DNA of 64,000 nucleotides from contig NC_091865.1 in assembly GCF_019399895.1 (NCBI RefSeq), forward strand, positions 4,407,001 to 4,471,000, written 5' to 3'. Position numbers and translations under genes: made by a program. The notes under the pieces are model-generated. The model ran no database searches and was not told the origin of the DNA. It was given only the letters and a program-made list of their open reading frames with translations. This DNA is from Cardiocondyla obscurior (lineage: Eukaryota; Arthropoda; Insecta; Hymenoptera; Formicidae). Below, piece after piece: positions 23,591 through 36,429 of the stretch (position 1 is its first letter; every line of letters starts with the position of its first letter).

Positions 23591-26540
23591 CTAAAGTTTT
23601 GATGGCCAGGCATTATTTATCATATCGGCTGCTTTCTCGGCCACCATCATGATCCCAGCAATAGGATTTGAATTTGGTACAATAGGAAAGATAGAAGCAT
23701 CAGCGACGCGAATATTCGATATACCGTGTACTCGAAGTTCCGAATCTACTACTGCACTTGGATCGGTATTCGGTCCCAGTTTGCATGTTCCAGCTTGATG
23801 ATTTTCTGGACCAGTTTCTGCCCTTATTTGACATATCCAGAAAGCATCCGTACCAAAATGATAACTAACAAAAGTAAATTAGAGATTAACTAATATACAT
23901 GATGTACATAACTTTCTTGAAAATTTAAGGTAGTATTACATACAAATGATTTGACATTGAAAAATGGTTGAAACTTTAAACAGTGTTAAAAATAAATGTT
24001 TTAAAATACTTCAGTTAAATTTTCGTGATTTAAGGATACTCTTGAGTAAAGATATTGACAATAATGTTCCAACTAGTTTTACACAGTTTCTCATAAAAAG
24101 TTGTATTTAATCGCGTATTAAAAATTATTTAAATTTAAACTTTGATGACATATTTTTGTCTGATGAAAAAACTTCTTAGTGTCATATTTTCTTTTTGAAA
24201 AATATTTGAGGGTACTTATAAAAAATAAAAACGTAAAAAACACCGCAAAATTGTAGATTATGGCATACAATTTATACAAACATATTTACTAAAGCTTTAA
24301 ATTTTTTATTAATGAATGAACAATCAATATCCATTATTTGATTTATTGAAATTGAAAAGATAGATCTTAAAAGATTGCCAAATTAAGTACTACGCGAATT
24401 AAATTATATTAAGATTGGGTATTGACTATCCATGTAAGTGTACTACTACCTTAAATATGATGTTCGAGTACTTTGCATGTTATAAACGCTATTGTTTTAG
24501 CGATGAACTCATGAAAGTGTAATAAAAAATATATAAAATTATTAAAGATATGTAACTATTAAAAAAATGTAACTTTAAATAAAAAAAAAACATTCTTTTT
24601 CTCTTTTCTTTTTCTTCATTTTCTTTCACTAAGATAAACAAAACTTTTTTTTTCATACTTAATTTTTGAACAGATTTTTATCTTGAATCATTATCTCGAG
24701 CTGTTGACATTGACTGTGATTATTTTTGTTGAAAAAATGTCAAAATTATTCTTAAATTATTCAGATATCAGAGATTTAAGATCAATATACTGTAAGCTGT
24801 AAGGAAAACTTATGCTATACGACTTATCACTTTCCACGTTAATTACTTACTCGCTACATAATGGATTTCTTGTTTGTTCCAAACGAAGATCCCACTTTTT
24901 CATGGCGCGCGTGTCAATGAGCTTGCTAACTTGTTTGATACCCTCGAGTAGAACAATCAGATCTTTCTCGTTTGTGAAGTAATTTGGATATATCAATGGT
25001 GGATCCAAAGGATTAGTTGAACGAAGTTTTAAGCTGCCACGACTTTCTGCATAAACAACCGTAGGTCTTGCCATAATATCTCTTCTATCCGGACAATTAA
25101 ACTGGCTCTCACCATTGATGCACTCGTTAGGTAGACCAGTTTTTGAACAGGATGAACTGAAACCGTCGAAGAAGATCTGGATATCTGGTACGCCATTGAC
25201 AGCATAGCTACTTTCGAGAAAAGCGGTGACTTGCGTAATACCGGTGCTGGACAACGGACCCGTCTTGCTCTTCAGATATTCATTTACGGCCTCCATGGTT
25301 ATGGTCTTATATGGAACATCCTTGATACTCATGGGTACGCCCACAGACACATGGTTGTGCAAATTTTTACCAACTGGCAGATCTTTATACACTTTAATGC
25401 CGAGTTTGATAAGGTCTTCTTCCGGTCCTAGTCCAGAATTCAGAAGAATATGCGGTGAACCGATAGCACCAGCTGCCAAAATTATCTCTTTATCGCATTT
25501 TACTGTCGTTTTGCGACCATTTTTATCCACCAGTTCCACGCCGTAAGCTTTATTTTCCCATGGGCTAATCAAGATTTTGGTAACTTGTGCGTTTGTTAGC
25601 ACTCGTAGGTTTTTACGATCATAAACAGGTCTCAAATACGCTTTTGAAGACGTAAGACGCATACCATTGTGAACTGTCATTGGCGCAACCATGAATCCAG
25701 TTTGATTGTATTCTTTTAATTTAGAAGTTCTATAACCCAGCTCATCAGCAGCTGTCAACAGTTCGTCCGCGAAATTGGGCTTATGCGGATAATACTGAAT
25801 GTGCATCGGACCTCTTTCTTTCAGGCTTCTAGGCTTGTCCGACAAAATCGTTGGGTCAATTGGGTTCTCTACTCGTTCAAAGTAATGACTGATTTCGTCG
25901 TAGGACCAACCCGAGTTACCTTCACGTGCCCATCGATTGTAGATTTCTGGATGACCCCGTATGTACATCATACCGTGTAAACCGCCAGTTCCAGCGATCA
26001 TTTTACCTCTTGGCCAAGTACAAACACCACCTGTTGCTAAAAAAAATACAAGTGCGCACATTCTTTTAAAATGTAATTCAAATTGACTTGTCAGTATATC
26101 AATACAATTACAAATTGACGCTTACTACAAGTTTGGAACGCGGTTTTATGTGCGGCACGTCAAATTTAATAATAATAATAAATATAACTGATTATTATTT
26201 CTAAATGTATTTACATTTCAACTAAAATTTTTCTTCATTGATAAACTTTTCATAAAAAAAGCAAATTAATAATATTTTATACCTAAACAAGCAGTAGGGT
26301 GCGGTGATGTCGGTTCCGTCATAAAGTTCCAATCAAGGGACGTATTTAAAGCGTTAAACGCAAATCCTGGTACAGCTGTCATACTAGGTTCCTCCGGGCC
26401 AGCTTCGATGAGCAACACTCTTCGCCATGAACTCTCGCTTAATCTTCTTGCTATTATTGATCCGGCCACACCTGCGCCGACAATGACAAAGTCGAACCTA
26501 ATGATATTAATGATAATATAAATAATTTTTTATAAAAAAA

Positions 26541-26578
<38 letters not shown>

Positions 26579-28218
26579 TGTATATATATTAATATATGTA
26601 TATTTTTTTATATTTATATATATACATTAATATTATATTCCTAAAAACTTATTTGTTTTTAATTTGGAAACTTTTATGACTTCAAGAAGAACATAAAGCA
26701 ATACCATTGATTTGACATTGATTGAACTTGCTAAGATCACATAACGGTCATTTTTTATTTCAATGGAATTTACTATTTCTCATTAGATATTCCTACAATT
26801 TATCTCGGGAGTTTTTCAAAACAATATAGTACTTTTCAAGTTATAAAATTTTAAAGTTACATTATCATTGATATTCAAGCTTTATATTAAAAAATATACT
26901 TAATTAAAAGATATTTTATTATAGTATTTTGAAAAATTCTTGAAATAAACTATACAAATATTCAATAAAAAATAAAAACAAACTTTATAGAAACCCTCAC
27001 CGTGTGCAAGAATAAAAAGAATAGAAACTTAAAAATTTTTAATAGAATATTTTTATTGTTTTATTGCATATTTGTACAGTTTATTTCGAGAGTTATACAA
27101 AATACCTATTAAAATAAAATATTCTTTTAATAAGTTTTTTTTTTTAATATAAGATTTGAATGTCGACATTAATGTAACTTTTTGAACCTCAAAACTCAAA
27201 AAGTACTTAAAAAAAAATATTTTATTACACTGTTTTGGAAAGTTTTGGAAAGAGATAAGCTATGAGAATATCTCGTGAAAAATAGAAGGTTTTGTTTAAA
27301 AAAATAAAGTATGTCTTTATATATCTTTGGCAAGTTTACTCAAAATCAAACCATCAGCATTATCTTATGTCCCACTTTGAACTAATTAATATTTATCTGA
27401 AAAAATTTTCTCTAAAACTAAAAACAAAAAAAATATTAAGATAAAAAATTTTCAAATTGATAACCTGCATACATATATATACATAGATACATATATAAAT
27501 TACAAATTTTCTATATTATACGTGAAGTTGAAAGCATTCGGGATGAGCACACAATCTAATTAGTAATATCTATTTTACACTATGTAAATCTGGGTTTTGT
27601 TTGTTAACTTTGCATATCTTATACCATTCATTTTCGTTTGGTGCCTCATCTCTGCCCAATCTCCGACATGGATCGGCAATGTCGCACTTGGAAAGTATCG
27701 CATGTTGAACTAACGTCATAAAGCTATTAACATCACCACAGACAGGGTTCATGTAATGTGTATCCTCGAAGTGGCAAGAGCAGCATTCGGTAGTTACATA
27801 GTCGCTAGCTGCTTGAGTTTGCTAGAAAATAATAATTGCTTAAAAGTGAGCACAAAATAAATAAAAATTTAAAAAATATAAAATATAATTTATAAAAAAT
27901 TAAAATTTAATATATATTAAAAAATGTATATTAACTCAAAATTATTATAAGAATAAAATAATATTTATAATAATAAAGATTACAAAAGTCATTTATTAAA
28001 AAAAAAAGACAAAATATTTCCTTAAAGAAAAATCAACTGGTTTATGTTAATAAGATATATATAATTTTTCTTTTTTCCTCTAAAAATTATATCATTAAAT
28101 ATATAAGATGTACATTTTTAATATTGAAATAAAGTTTTATTATACTCACTTGATGTGTTTTGACTTGAATAATGCTAGTATAACACGCCAAAACTAACCA
28201 AACAAAGTACCACTGCAT
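23591..28218 (-). CDS. GMC oxidoreductase D, GLD-like, predicted secreted, 646 aa
   Basis: Five exons: 28218-28150, 27821-27625, 26497-26283, 26036-24851 and 23864-23591. Phases 0, 2, 1, 2 fit every GT..AG junction and give 647 codons with the stop. Exon 1 encodes a signal peptide (MQWYFVWLVLACYTSIIQ). Exon 2 encodes a Cys-rich stretch ending CDIADPCRR, like the N-terminus of Drosophila glucose dehydrogenase. The FAD site is VGAGVAG at about 95-101. Signature 1 is divergent (KMIAGTGGLHGMMYIRGH). Signature 2 is IGSPHILLNSGLG. The catalytic His is in ENHQAGTCKLG (about H578). Where sisters have GN(T/P)NAP, this protein reads NSNPIAG, so the usual second catalytic Asn/His is Ile unless the alignment shifts. 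It may use another residue or have changed chemistry. Exon 4 could also start ten bases... at a downstream CAG; the chosen site restores ATGGVCTWPRGK. Confidence 0.9.
23865..24850 (-). other. intron 4 of GMC gene D
   Basis: 986-bp AT-rich intron with donor GA|GTAAGT and acceptor TTGTTAG|T. Nothing recognisable is inside it. Confidence 0.6.
26498..27624 (-). other. intron 2 of GMC gene D
   Basis: About 1.1 kb. It begins after the split Trp codon at 27625 and ends in ATCATTAG|G. It contains an AT microsatellite at 26544-26574 and diffuse inverted blocks around 26930-27115 (TTTATTGTTTTATTGCATATTTG and related), probably decayed repeat. Confidence 0.6.
26544..26574. repeat. (AT)n microsatellite
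   Basis: AT dinucleotide run inside intron 2 of gene D. Confidence 0.9.
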
Positions 28219-31200
28219 ACCTTCAATTAAAAAATTAATATTATTTCTGCGAGATTAAGAAGGAAATAAAAAAGTAAATGTTAAAAATAAAGGTGACTTT
28301 GTTTAAATTGCTAAAAAGTGAATAATAATGAATGATAACGTCTGCTTATTATAATAGCAACTTAGCAACTTAGCTTCAAATTTTAATATTTTAAATTAAA
28401 AAAATATTAATATGTAAGCGCGGACCTACGTGCAATTCGTGTGTACATCTCGTAATAATTTATGTCAATCAAACACATTGTATGTCTTTTGTATCTCTTT
28501 AAGAAACAAGTCGGACACTGGAGTTAACGTTTGATCATTATCGTAAAACATCGTAGTTAACGTACAGGCTGCATGTTGTGCTCATTAATAAAAGGATATA
28601 TAATCGCTTGAAAGTGATTGCGACGGAGTTTCGACATATGTTGGCTAAACACTCGAACGAGAGGAACAAAGTATCGATTATATGATTTATGAAAATACCA
28701 TTAAAAACAATGGCATACATCGACAATGTAATAAGCATATTTTGCAATAAACTTAATTGTCCCGCGCTGGCAACTTACCTATCGTTACACCTATGACTTG
28801 TTTTAAATTTTACCTTATGTGACACATAGTATTACGAAAAATCAGTAATTTGATATAGTTACCTATTATCTATTTTTATTATTAATTCTATTTTTTTACA
28901 CACAGTATGTTAAACAAAAATGTAAATATAACGTTTTGTATTAAGTTTAACTCTTTTATATTTATTAAAGATTATTTAGTAAGCCGCTCTTTTTTCTTTT
29001 TTTACGTTAATTATTTTGTTCAGTTTGTGATACATTTTTGCACAGCAATCAGAGTACACAACACGCCTGATAGTATGACATGATTATTCACGGATTATAT
29101 ACAAATATGTATTGCATTTTTTAATAATTTTAAGTATACTCCGTTGACATTGGCTGCGTTAAACAGAAAAAGTTACTTTGCAACTGTTGAAAAAATTGTG
29201 AATCTGATTGACGTATGCTCTTAATTTTGGTCTAGAAGCATACAACAATCATATTTACGATTTTTTACAACAATTGCAAAACTGCTTTTTTCGCAGAACA
29301 CGACCATCATACACAAAACAAAGAAAAATATTTTCTGAAAAACGACAATTCCAACATCATCATCCGTAGAAAAATTTTGAACAGATTAAAAAATAAAACT
29401 CTCAATTTTTTTCTTTTAATTAAATCGTATTTTCTTCACGGCCAAAATTGAATATTATTTGTATAATTACAACGATCGGATTACGTTTGACATTCACGTC
29501 GCAGACAATTGTTTTTAATAAATTAAAACAGCTTGCGTAATGATCACAAATAAAAGCAGGCCTTCTTAAAAAAATTATAAAGCCTTCGCACGTGTCTCGA
29601 TTTGTATGATAACGTGAAATGTGTAAGTGCAGGCTAACTTGTCTTATCACCAAAACCACAGATCACTTTGAACAGCTTGGTTCAACTTAATGCGTCTTGA
29701 ATTTGTAATACAATTGGTCTCTTGACACGTACGTTGACACAGCCAAAGGGATAGCACAACTACGACCATACTACATGCACTAATCGAGAAATCCATCGCG
29801 TGTGGTCGAAAACACTCGTTGAAAAAGACACACGTGGTGTGACGTCATCATCCGTCATCGTCCTCATCTTATCTCCAAGCAGAAATCACCGCCCGGATAA
29901 ATGCATCAAAATTTTTACTTCTTTCAAAAATTTCGAGTAAATTGATTAATTCATAACCTGTTAAACGCGTACTCAATATTATTTTAGTCCTCATTTAGAC
30001 GGCGGAAAAAATTTCCATCGAGAAAGTTGTTAACTTATTTGTAATTCTTAGATACCGACATTGTGTTAGATGTGTTAAGAACGCCAGGAATAAATTGGAC
30101 ATTTTGTTCTACTAAAATGTTAATTTTCTTTTATGAGAAAAACAAAGAAAAAAAGAAGCAATTTGTAAATTAAGCAGTACAACAGATAGTTAAAAACTCC
30201 TGAAGAAAAATTTTTAATAATTGTTATCCTTGTACTAAGAGAACATATGCAAGTTTAAATCAGTTATACACATAATTGAGTTTGTCATATTTATCATCAG
30301 AAAAATCATAAAATTATGGTTTTGGTCTAAAAGTAACTATATTCTTTTTTCAGTGCATGTAATACAATCGGGTTTACAAGTAATACGTTGGGTTGAAAAA
30401 ATACGAAATTGCTTTCTCAATGAAGATTTATGAAGGAGTCATAATGCCATTTGTTAAACAGTTTCTCATTTCAAACATTGTACCAGCGATTTTTAGTGTT
30501 AGAACACAGTAAACAATATTATAATTTGGCAATTTAACCCAATGAACTAAAGACTGAAAATTAATTTGACCATAAAACATATTAAATCAGATTTACGAAT
30601 TATTTATAGCTTATAGTGAGCAAATGTAATAAAATACGAGTCTTGTCCGGAGTCGTCAGTATATCTTACGCTTGTTTTTTATTTAAATGAAACAGATTTG
30701 TTTTATCTTTTACCTCGAACGTGATCGATACCTCCAGTCAGTATCGCGAAGTTCCACTAGCTCTGGTTTATTGTTACCGTTGTGTGGAAATGTGGTGATA
30801 AAGAATTTCTGCTGGTTTACAGAAACAGAACTAATTCCGCGACAATTTATATTTCGGACATAATATATACATATGCGGAACACCGAGATACTCTCGCACG
30901 GTGCATGGAAAAGACTCGTCTCGGCAGCGCGTATTACACACTTGAATACATGGATTACGTACCATCATATTTATATTATAATTGGAGAGTAAATATGTAC
31001 GTAGTGGAATTAATTCGTATTCATATTTTAATGGTTGTGGCTGATGTGCAATGATACGTTGACGCAAATCATCGTAATAACGCAAAGTTACCGAAGGATG
31101 ACAGTGTCAACAATACATTTTTAAAAAGACATATTCGACAATTGGAATAAATTTAAATAACTTAAACGTTTTTTTTTAATAATTTTTCGAAAAATATTGG

Positions 31201-31749
31201 TATTTTAAATAATATAATTATCGCAAAAAACGCGAAAACGTGTATTCTGTTAAGATGAACGATGTGACATCGAAATTGTTCGAACGTGTTTTAATATTCT
31301 TACATCTGTTCTGTCTCATTTTGTTTTGTGACAAAATATGATAATCTGTTATCAAATTGTAAATCTGGATTACTTTATTGTATTTTATTTTATTGTTTTT
31401 GCTGATCAATATTGAAAAATTATTACATTAAAAGAGAGTTTTTCGTTATCTCTAAAATTACGTAATTACATCGAATACGTCACTTATCGTAAATTATCAT
31501 GTTACTTTTTGTCATTATCTTCAATTAAATTGCTACAAAATTATGCTGACATAAGGTGTCAATATGAGTTTAAAAATAAGAAATTAATGTTACAAATATC
31601 GTTATCTAATGCATCACAACGGTATTTTTTCACTCACTATAAGTGAAAATTGTTTATAAAGAACAAATAAATTCAAATAAATAAAAAAAAATTTAAAGAA
31701 AACATTCTTCCTGCGTACTTTTCAGTACTTTTCAAATTATGATCGATCT
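28219..31749. other. gene-empty spacer upstream of gene D
   Basis: Should contain the gene D promoter near its left edge. 29160-29310 carries a short repeat (GTCTAGAAGCATA ... TGCAAAACTGCTTTTTTCGCAGAAC) that recurs near 60000-60145. 30700-31060 is less AT-rich and has short ORFs on both strands, but none matches a known family. No further gene is supported. Confidence 0.45.
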
Positions 31750-32100
31750 TCTTTTATCATATCAACACTCTATTTTACTATCATAATTGTAGGCGCATTA
31801 GTACTTTCCGAAAAATAGGCGACATGATAAACACATCAATTACCCACAATCCAGCATCGCCGTGAACCTTCAATTTAGGATCAACGACGGTGTGGCGATC
31901 GTAGCTGAACCCATTTTGTAGAAGCCAACATAGTGATACCCCGTCAACGTGCGTAGCAAGCACGTGCCCAACGACCGTCAAACTACGAACATCACATTTG
32001 GGTTGGCTATTTGTTTAATTTTTGCATAACAGGAGTTTGGCTCATTCTCTCTATAAATCTCAGGTTCTCCACCTGTAAAACTGGCGTAATCCTGTAAGTT
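31750..32100 (-). pseudogene. C-terminal remnant of a GMC oxidoreductase
   Basis: The minus-strand translation contains TVVDPKLKVHGDAGLWVID, which is the GMC segment between the catalytic His and the second catalytic residue. A frameshift then leads to TNAPTIMIV. Upstream, another frame gives LRFIERMSQTPVMQ, matching the helix before the active site. A third gives KMGSATI, equivalent to KMGP. Stops and at least two frameshifts make it non-functional. It is probably the tail of the same dead gene whose N-terminal half lies at 43960-45330. Confidence 0.8.
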
Positions 32101-32330
32101 TTATCGCGAAGATAAGTCATAACGACTCTATTTGTTACAGCGGTAAACAAATTTGCTGCTATAGCAAATTTTTTGTTACTAACAAATTAAATGGTTATTA
32201 TTTTTAAATAAATCACAAATTTTTATGTGTAAAATTAACACCGTCACTTTATTCTTTGCTATTGCATTGTGATAAAATTACCGATTGCTATATTATTTTA
32301 CCTACTAGTAGTAACTACATTATGTTACCG

Positions 32331-32505
32331 AAAATTGATAAATTGAACGAACTTGTGAAGTTTGATTCTAATTATGCTGTCTCGTCTGGATGGACAATTG
32401 TAGTAGCGTTGAACTGCTCTAACTTTAACAGACCAGTTTTAGCGTCTAAGCAAAAGATGGCAATGCATCCACAATCGAAGGTCGCGTCCCAAAGACTTCA
32501 TTATT
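32331..32505 (+). repeat. left (3') terminal inverted repeat of DIRS-like element 2, with outer extension
   Basis: 32379-32505 begins GTCTCGTCTGGATGGACAAT and matches the reverse complement of 40820-40931 at high identity. 32331-32378 is an outer extension absent from the right terminus. Confidence 0.75.
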
Positions 32506-32548
32506 TTAAAGCCAACAAATCTGAAAATTGGAAGCTGGAGAGTGGAAA

Positions 32549-32613
32549 ATTCCATCCGGACGAGACAACATGATTAGAATCAAACTTCACAAGTTCATTC
32601 AATTTATCAATTA
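32549..32613 (-). repeat. internal complementary region of DIRS-like element 2
   Basis: Reverse complement of 32333-32398, covering the outer extension plus the first bases of the terminal repeat. It lies just inside the terminal repeat. In DIRS-1 such a block templates circle junction formation; the assignment here is by structure. Confidence 0.65.
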
Positions 32614-33212
32614 TATTTCAGGCCTCGTTCTCAGAATTACACATGTAGTATCTCTTCGAGGTGCTAGGAGTCACAACGTTCCATTCAAAAACCCGTCCAA
32701 CCGTGGTCTGCGCCATCTTAATTTTATTATTTTTCGTTATGCTCGAGGAGTCATATCGTATCTACAAATTAGCAAAATTTTAGGATAAATTATAGGATTA
32801 GTCTACACAAAACAGACAAAATAATGGCTAAAAGAAAATCAATAGAAAAGCTAGAGAGGACTATAAAAAAATTTCAAAAACTATTAGAAACTAAGAAACC
32901 TTTAAAGGTTAGAAACGAAACGGCGGTAGAAATATTGTCACAGACATCTCAAGGTAAAAATAATTATTAACTATCAGTGAGTTTACACTAGAGGTAAGAC
33001 ATGCTGAAAATTATTGACTTGCTTGTGCAAGCGTATTGTTTAATTTAATTGCCAGTGAGTTCGAGGTAAAACAGACTGGACATTTTTTTGCGTAAGTGCT
33101 ATATGAAAGCACTAACTGATTTAACAGTTTTTTCCCTATTATCAATGATTAATATCTAGTGAATTTACTCGAGAAGTAAGACAGACTGAAAAAAGAAATT
33201 ATTTTTTTGGTA

Positions 33213-33589
33213 TACAGAGTGTATCACTCCATGTGTCGAATCCGTTAGAAATAGAACTCGGGTAGATAAATAAGAAAGTCCCACACCATTTTGTAAAATT
33301 CTCAACCGTTATTAAGAAAAAAATTAAAATGTATAAATTTTATAGGCGTAAGAGCGACAAGAAAGCTACACGTGAGTGAGCGCGACAGGCGAATGGCTAG
33401 AAATGGCGCCGTCGCTTGTCACGCTCATTCACACATAGCTTCCTTGTCGCTCTTACGCCTATACAATTTATACATTTTAATTTTTTTCTCAATAACGGTT
33501 GAGAATTTTGCAAAATGATACAGGACTTTTCTACTTGTCTCAATTAGTTTTATTTATCCTCTCAGTATCCTTCGTTATGTCTGGGACAC

Positions 33590-33596
<7 letters not shown>
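33213..33596. mobile_element. fold-back MITE, GAGCGCGACAG family, copy 2
   Basis: Ends in TACAGAGTGT and its complement, with the GTGAGTGAGCGCGACAG core and its inverted partner near 33375-33430. It lies inside the gag region of the DIRS-like element and is therefore a later insertion. Confidence 0.85.

Positions 33597-33651
<55 letters not shown>
33593..33651. repeat. (TA)n microsatellite
   Basis: Begins at the right end of the MITE, as if grown from its TA target or terminus. Confidence 0.95.
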
Positions 33652-33660
<9 letters not shown>

Positions 33661-34529
33661 ACTTTAAATTTAAACTTTTAATTGTTTGTCTAAAAAGACT
33701 CTGAGGTAAAAGAACTGACAGAAGAAGTTGAAATTCTTCTATTGGAAGAGAATGCTTTAACCGAAGAGATTTTGAAATTTTTGGGTAATAATCTAAAAGA
33801 TTTGAAAGCAATTAAACCAAACTTGCTTAAGGACATATCAGATCAACTGGAAGCTTGGATAACAGATGGGTTACCGAAAAAAGATAGAGAAAATCTCGAA
33901 AAGAAGTATTCTTGTCCTGAATTTTTAAGAGCACCAAAATTGAATTCCAAGGTTAAAACAGTGATGCATGAACCAGCTATCAAGAGAGATAAACATTTTT
34001 AGACTGTCAAAATATGATTACTTCAGCTATTACAAGTGCAGCTTCTGCCTTATCTCAAATATTAACAATTAATGACGACGGTTTAAATAAGTTTTCTATT
34101 ATTGAAAAACTTTTTGACATATTAAAGTCTTTAGCAGAACTGTTTAATAAACAATCAAATTGTAGAAGAGCTTTTATTTGATCAGGCTTAAAACCAAAAT
34201 TAAAAGCGACGTTGGAGAAAACAAAATCAGAAGATTTTCTTTTTAGTAAAGATTTAAGCGATAAGATTAAACAAATAAGTGCCATGGATAGATTATCTAA
34301 GACTCTTAAGGATTAACCATCCAGAAAACAGACTAACACTTTTTCAAAAAATTGGAAATCTTATCCAAGTAAGACCTGGAACAACGCTCAACTGAATTAT
34401 CGACAACAGAATCAGTCCAGACGTTTATTCTTCAAGAAGAGAAAGTCTCAATATCAGAGCCGCCCTCAGAACACGAATGCCAAAATAATATCTGCAAACG
34501 AATACAAAACAACTTAATAAGTGGTAAGG

Positions 34530-36000
34530 CAAGCCCTTTAAGTAAATTTTTTGAAATCTGGAAGAAATTAACAAAAAATAAATTTATCATAAACTGTGTT
34601 AGAGATTATAAGATTCCTTTTTCAAGTCCGGTCTATAAAGACTTTAAGTTTAAAGAGCCGTTAAGATTTAGTACAAAGTTAAGATTATTGTCTCAAGCAA
34701 TAGAGAGCTTATTAGTCAAAGGTGCTATAACACAGTGCAAACAAAAACCGGATCAATTTCTTTCTCCTTATTTTCTGGTTCAAAAGCCAAATGGAGATTA
34801 TCGTTTTATTTTAAATTTAAAAGAACTAAATAAGTTTATTCAAACAGAAAATTTTAAATTACAGGATTTAAGAACAGCTTTAAGATTGATTATGCTAAAT
34901 TATTTTATGGCACCAACAGACTTACAAGAGGCTTATTTTCTTGTCTCTATACATAAATCTAGTAGAAAGTATTTATGTTTTCAGTTTCAGAATATTATTT
35001 ATGAGTTCAAGGTACTTTCATTTGGCTTATGTACTAGTCCTTACGTTTTTTCAAAACTTATGAAACCAGTCATGGCACATTTATGAGATTTATGTTTATT
35101 ATCAGTAGATTATTTAGACGACATTTTATTAATAGGTAAAACTTATGAAGATTGTTTCATTAATATTAATAAAACTAAATCCCTGTTAGAATCTTTAAGA
35201 TTTGTATTAAATGAAGAAAAATGTAATTTAGTTCTAGCAAGACAATGTAAATTTCTAGGTTTTGAAATTAATTCTCAGAAATATGTAATATCTCTTCCAC
35301 AAAAAAAGAAACTGAAGATAATTGAATTAATAAAAATAATAAGAAATAAATCTCAGTCAAAAATAAAAGAAATTGCTCAATTTTACTATTAATTAACAGG
35401 AAATTCAGTGGCAACATGTCCTGGTGTACAATATGGCTGTGTTCATATTAAAGCTATTGAAAGAGAGAAAGAGATAGCTTTAATTCTTAACGACTCAGAT
35501 TATGAAAAGGAAATGTCTATTTCAATTAAAACTAAATCTGATTTGGATTGATGGGAAAGAAATCTTTCAAAAGCCTTTTCTGTGTTCAGAAGAGTTTCAG
35601 TAGATAAAGTAATTTTTACTGATGCGTCAACATCAGGTAGAGGTACCGTATTAGGTAAAGGGTAAATTCATGGTTTTTGGATGGATCAAGATAAAAGAGA
35701 ACATAAAATTTTTGGAATTTAAAACACTTTGGTTAGCATTGAAGTCTTTTAAAACAGAGATTAGAAATTGTTATGTTTTGCTAAAAATAAATAATACAAC
35801 GGCTATATTATATGTAAATAAGATGGGAGGTATAAAGTATCAAAAATTTAATAATTTGACAGCAAAAATTTGGCATTAGGTAGAAAGGAACAATGTATGG
35901 TAACAAGCTGAATATATATTTTCGAAACAAAATTTAATTGCAGACAAGTTATCGCGTTTAAGGAATTTAGACAGAATAGGAATTAGCAGACTATGCTTTC
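34530..36000 (+). pseudogene. reverse transcriptase and RNase H of DIRS-like element 1
   Basis: The RT block at 34688-35086 includes LSPYFLVQKPNGDYRFILNL and FGLCTSPYVFSKLMKP. After an in-frame TGA the catalytic SVDYLDDILLIG follows at about 35100. RNase H homology runs from about 35600 (FTDAST, then HGFW) to 36000 (NLIADKLSRL). Stops occur at 35085, 35390, 35551, 35664, 35878 and nearby. Three of these replace Trp codons by comparison with the minus copy or the family. Dead copy. Confidence 0.75.
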
Positions 36001-36429
36001 AATAAGTGTACACACTTATATAGTTTCCCTCAGATAGATTTACTTACAACAAGTAATAATACAAAGTGTAAAAAATTCTGCTCTTGGATAGTACAATAAG
36101 CTGCTTTGGCCATAGATGCTTTTTCAATTTCTTGGTCTAGTTTTTTCTTTTATGCTTTTCCTTTATTTTCCATGATTTTGCGAACACTAAATGAAATTGC
36201 TCATGACCAAGCAAGAGGTATTCTTATAGTGCCAAGATGGAAGGCTCAGACTTGGTATCCATTATTTAAAAAATTGTTAGAAAAAGAACCTGTTGTTTTT
36301 AAACCATCTAGAAAACTATTGTTATCACCTTGCAGGTCCAGGTTACACCCAATGTCGCAGAGCCTTACATTAATATCAGGCATTGTATCAGGGAAACTTA
36401 TTTAAGGAAAAATATCACAGAAGGCGCTA

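Larger units (their letters stand above)
32824..34003 (+). pseudogene. gag-like region of DIRS-like element 1, interrupted
   Basis: Two coding blocks lie at 32824-32956 and 33696-34003. The second contains EEWITDGLPKK-like and EFLRAPKLNSK sequence, similar to the minus-copy ORF at 39999-40244. Between them lie 740 bp that begin CAAG|GTAAAA and end TAAAAAG|ACT. This could be a spliceosomal intron, and it carries a MITE and a TA run. The downstream block ends in stops at 34001. Confidence 0.55.

Noticed and set aside
30782..31085. overlapping ORFs on both strands, 84-90 aa
   Set aside because: Neither matches a known family and both strands are open by chance in a less AT-rich patch.
32613..32800. 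recombinase remnant or BED-finger-like frame on the minus strand
   Set aside because: Only a vague match with a single Cys; not enough to call a domain.
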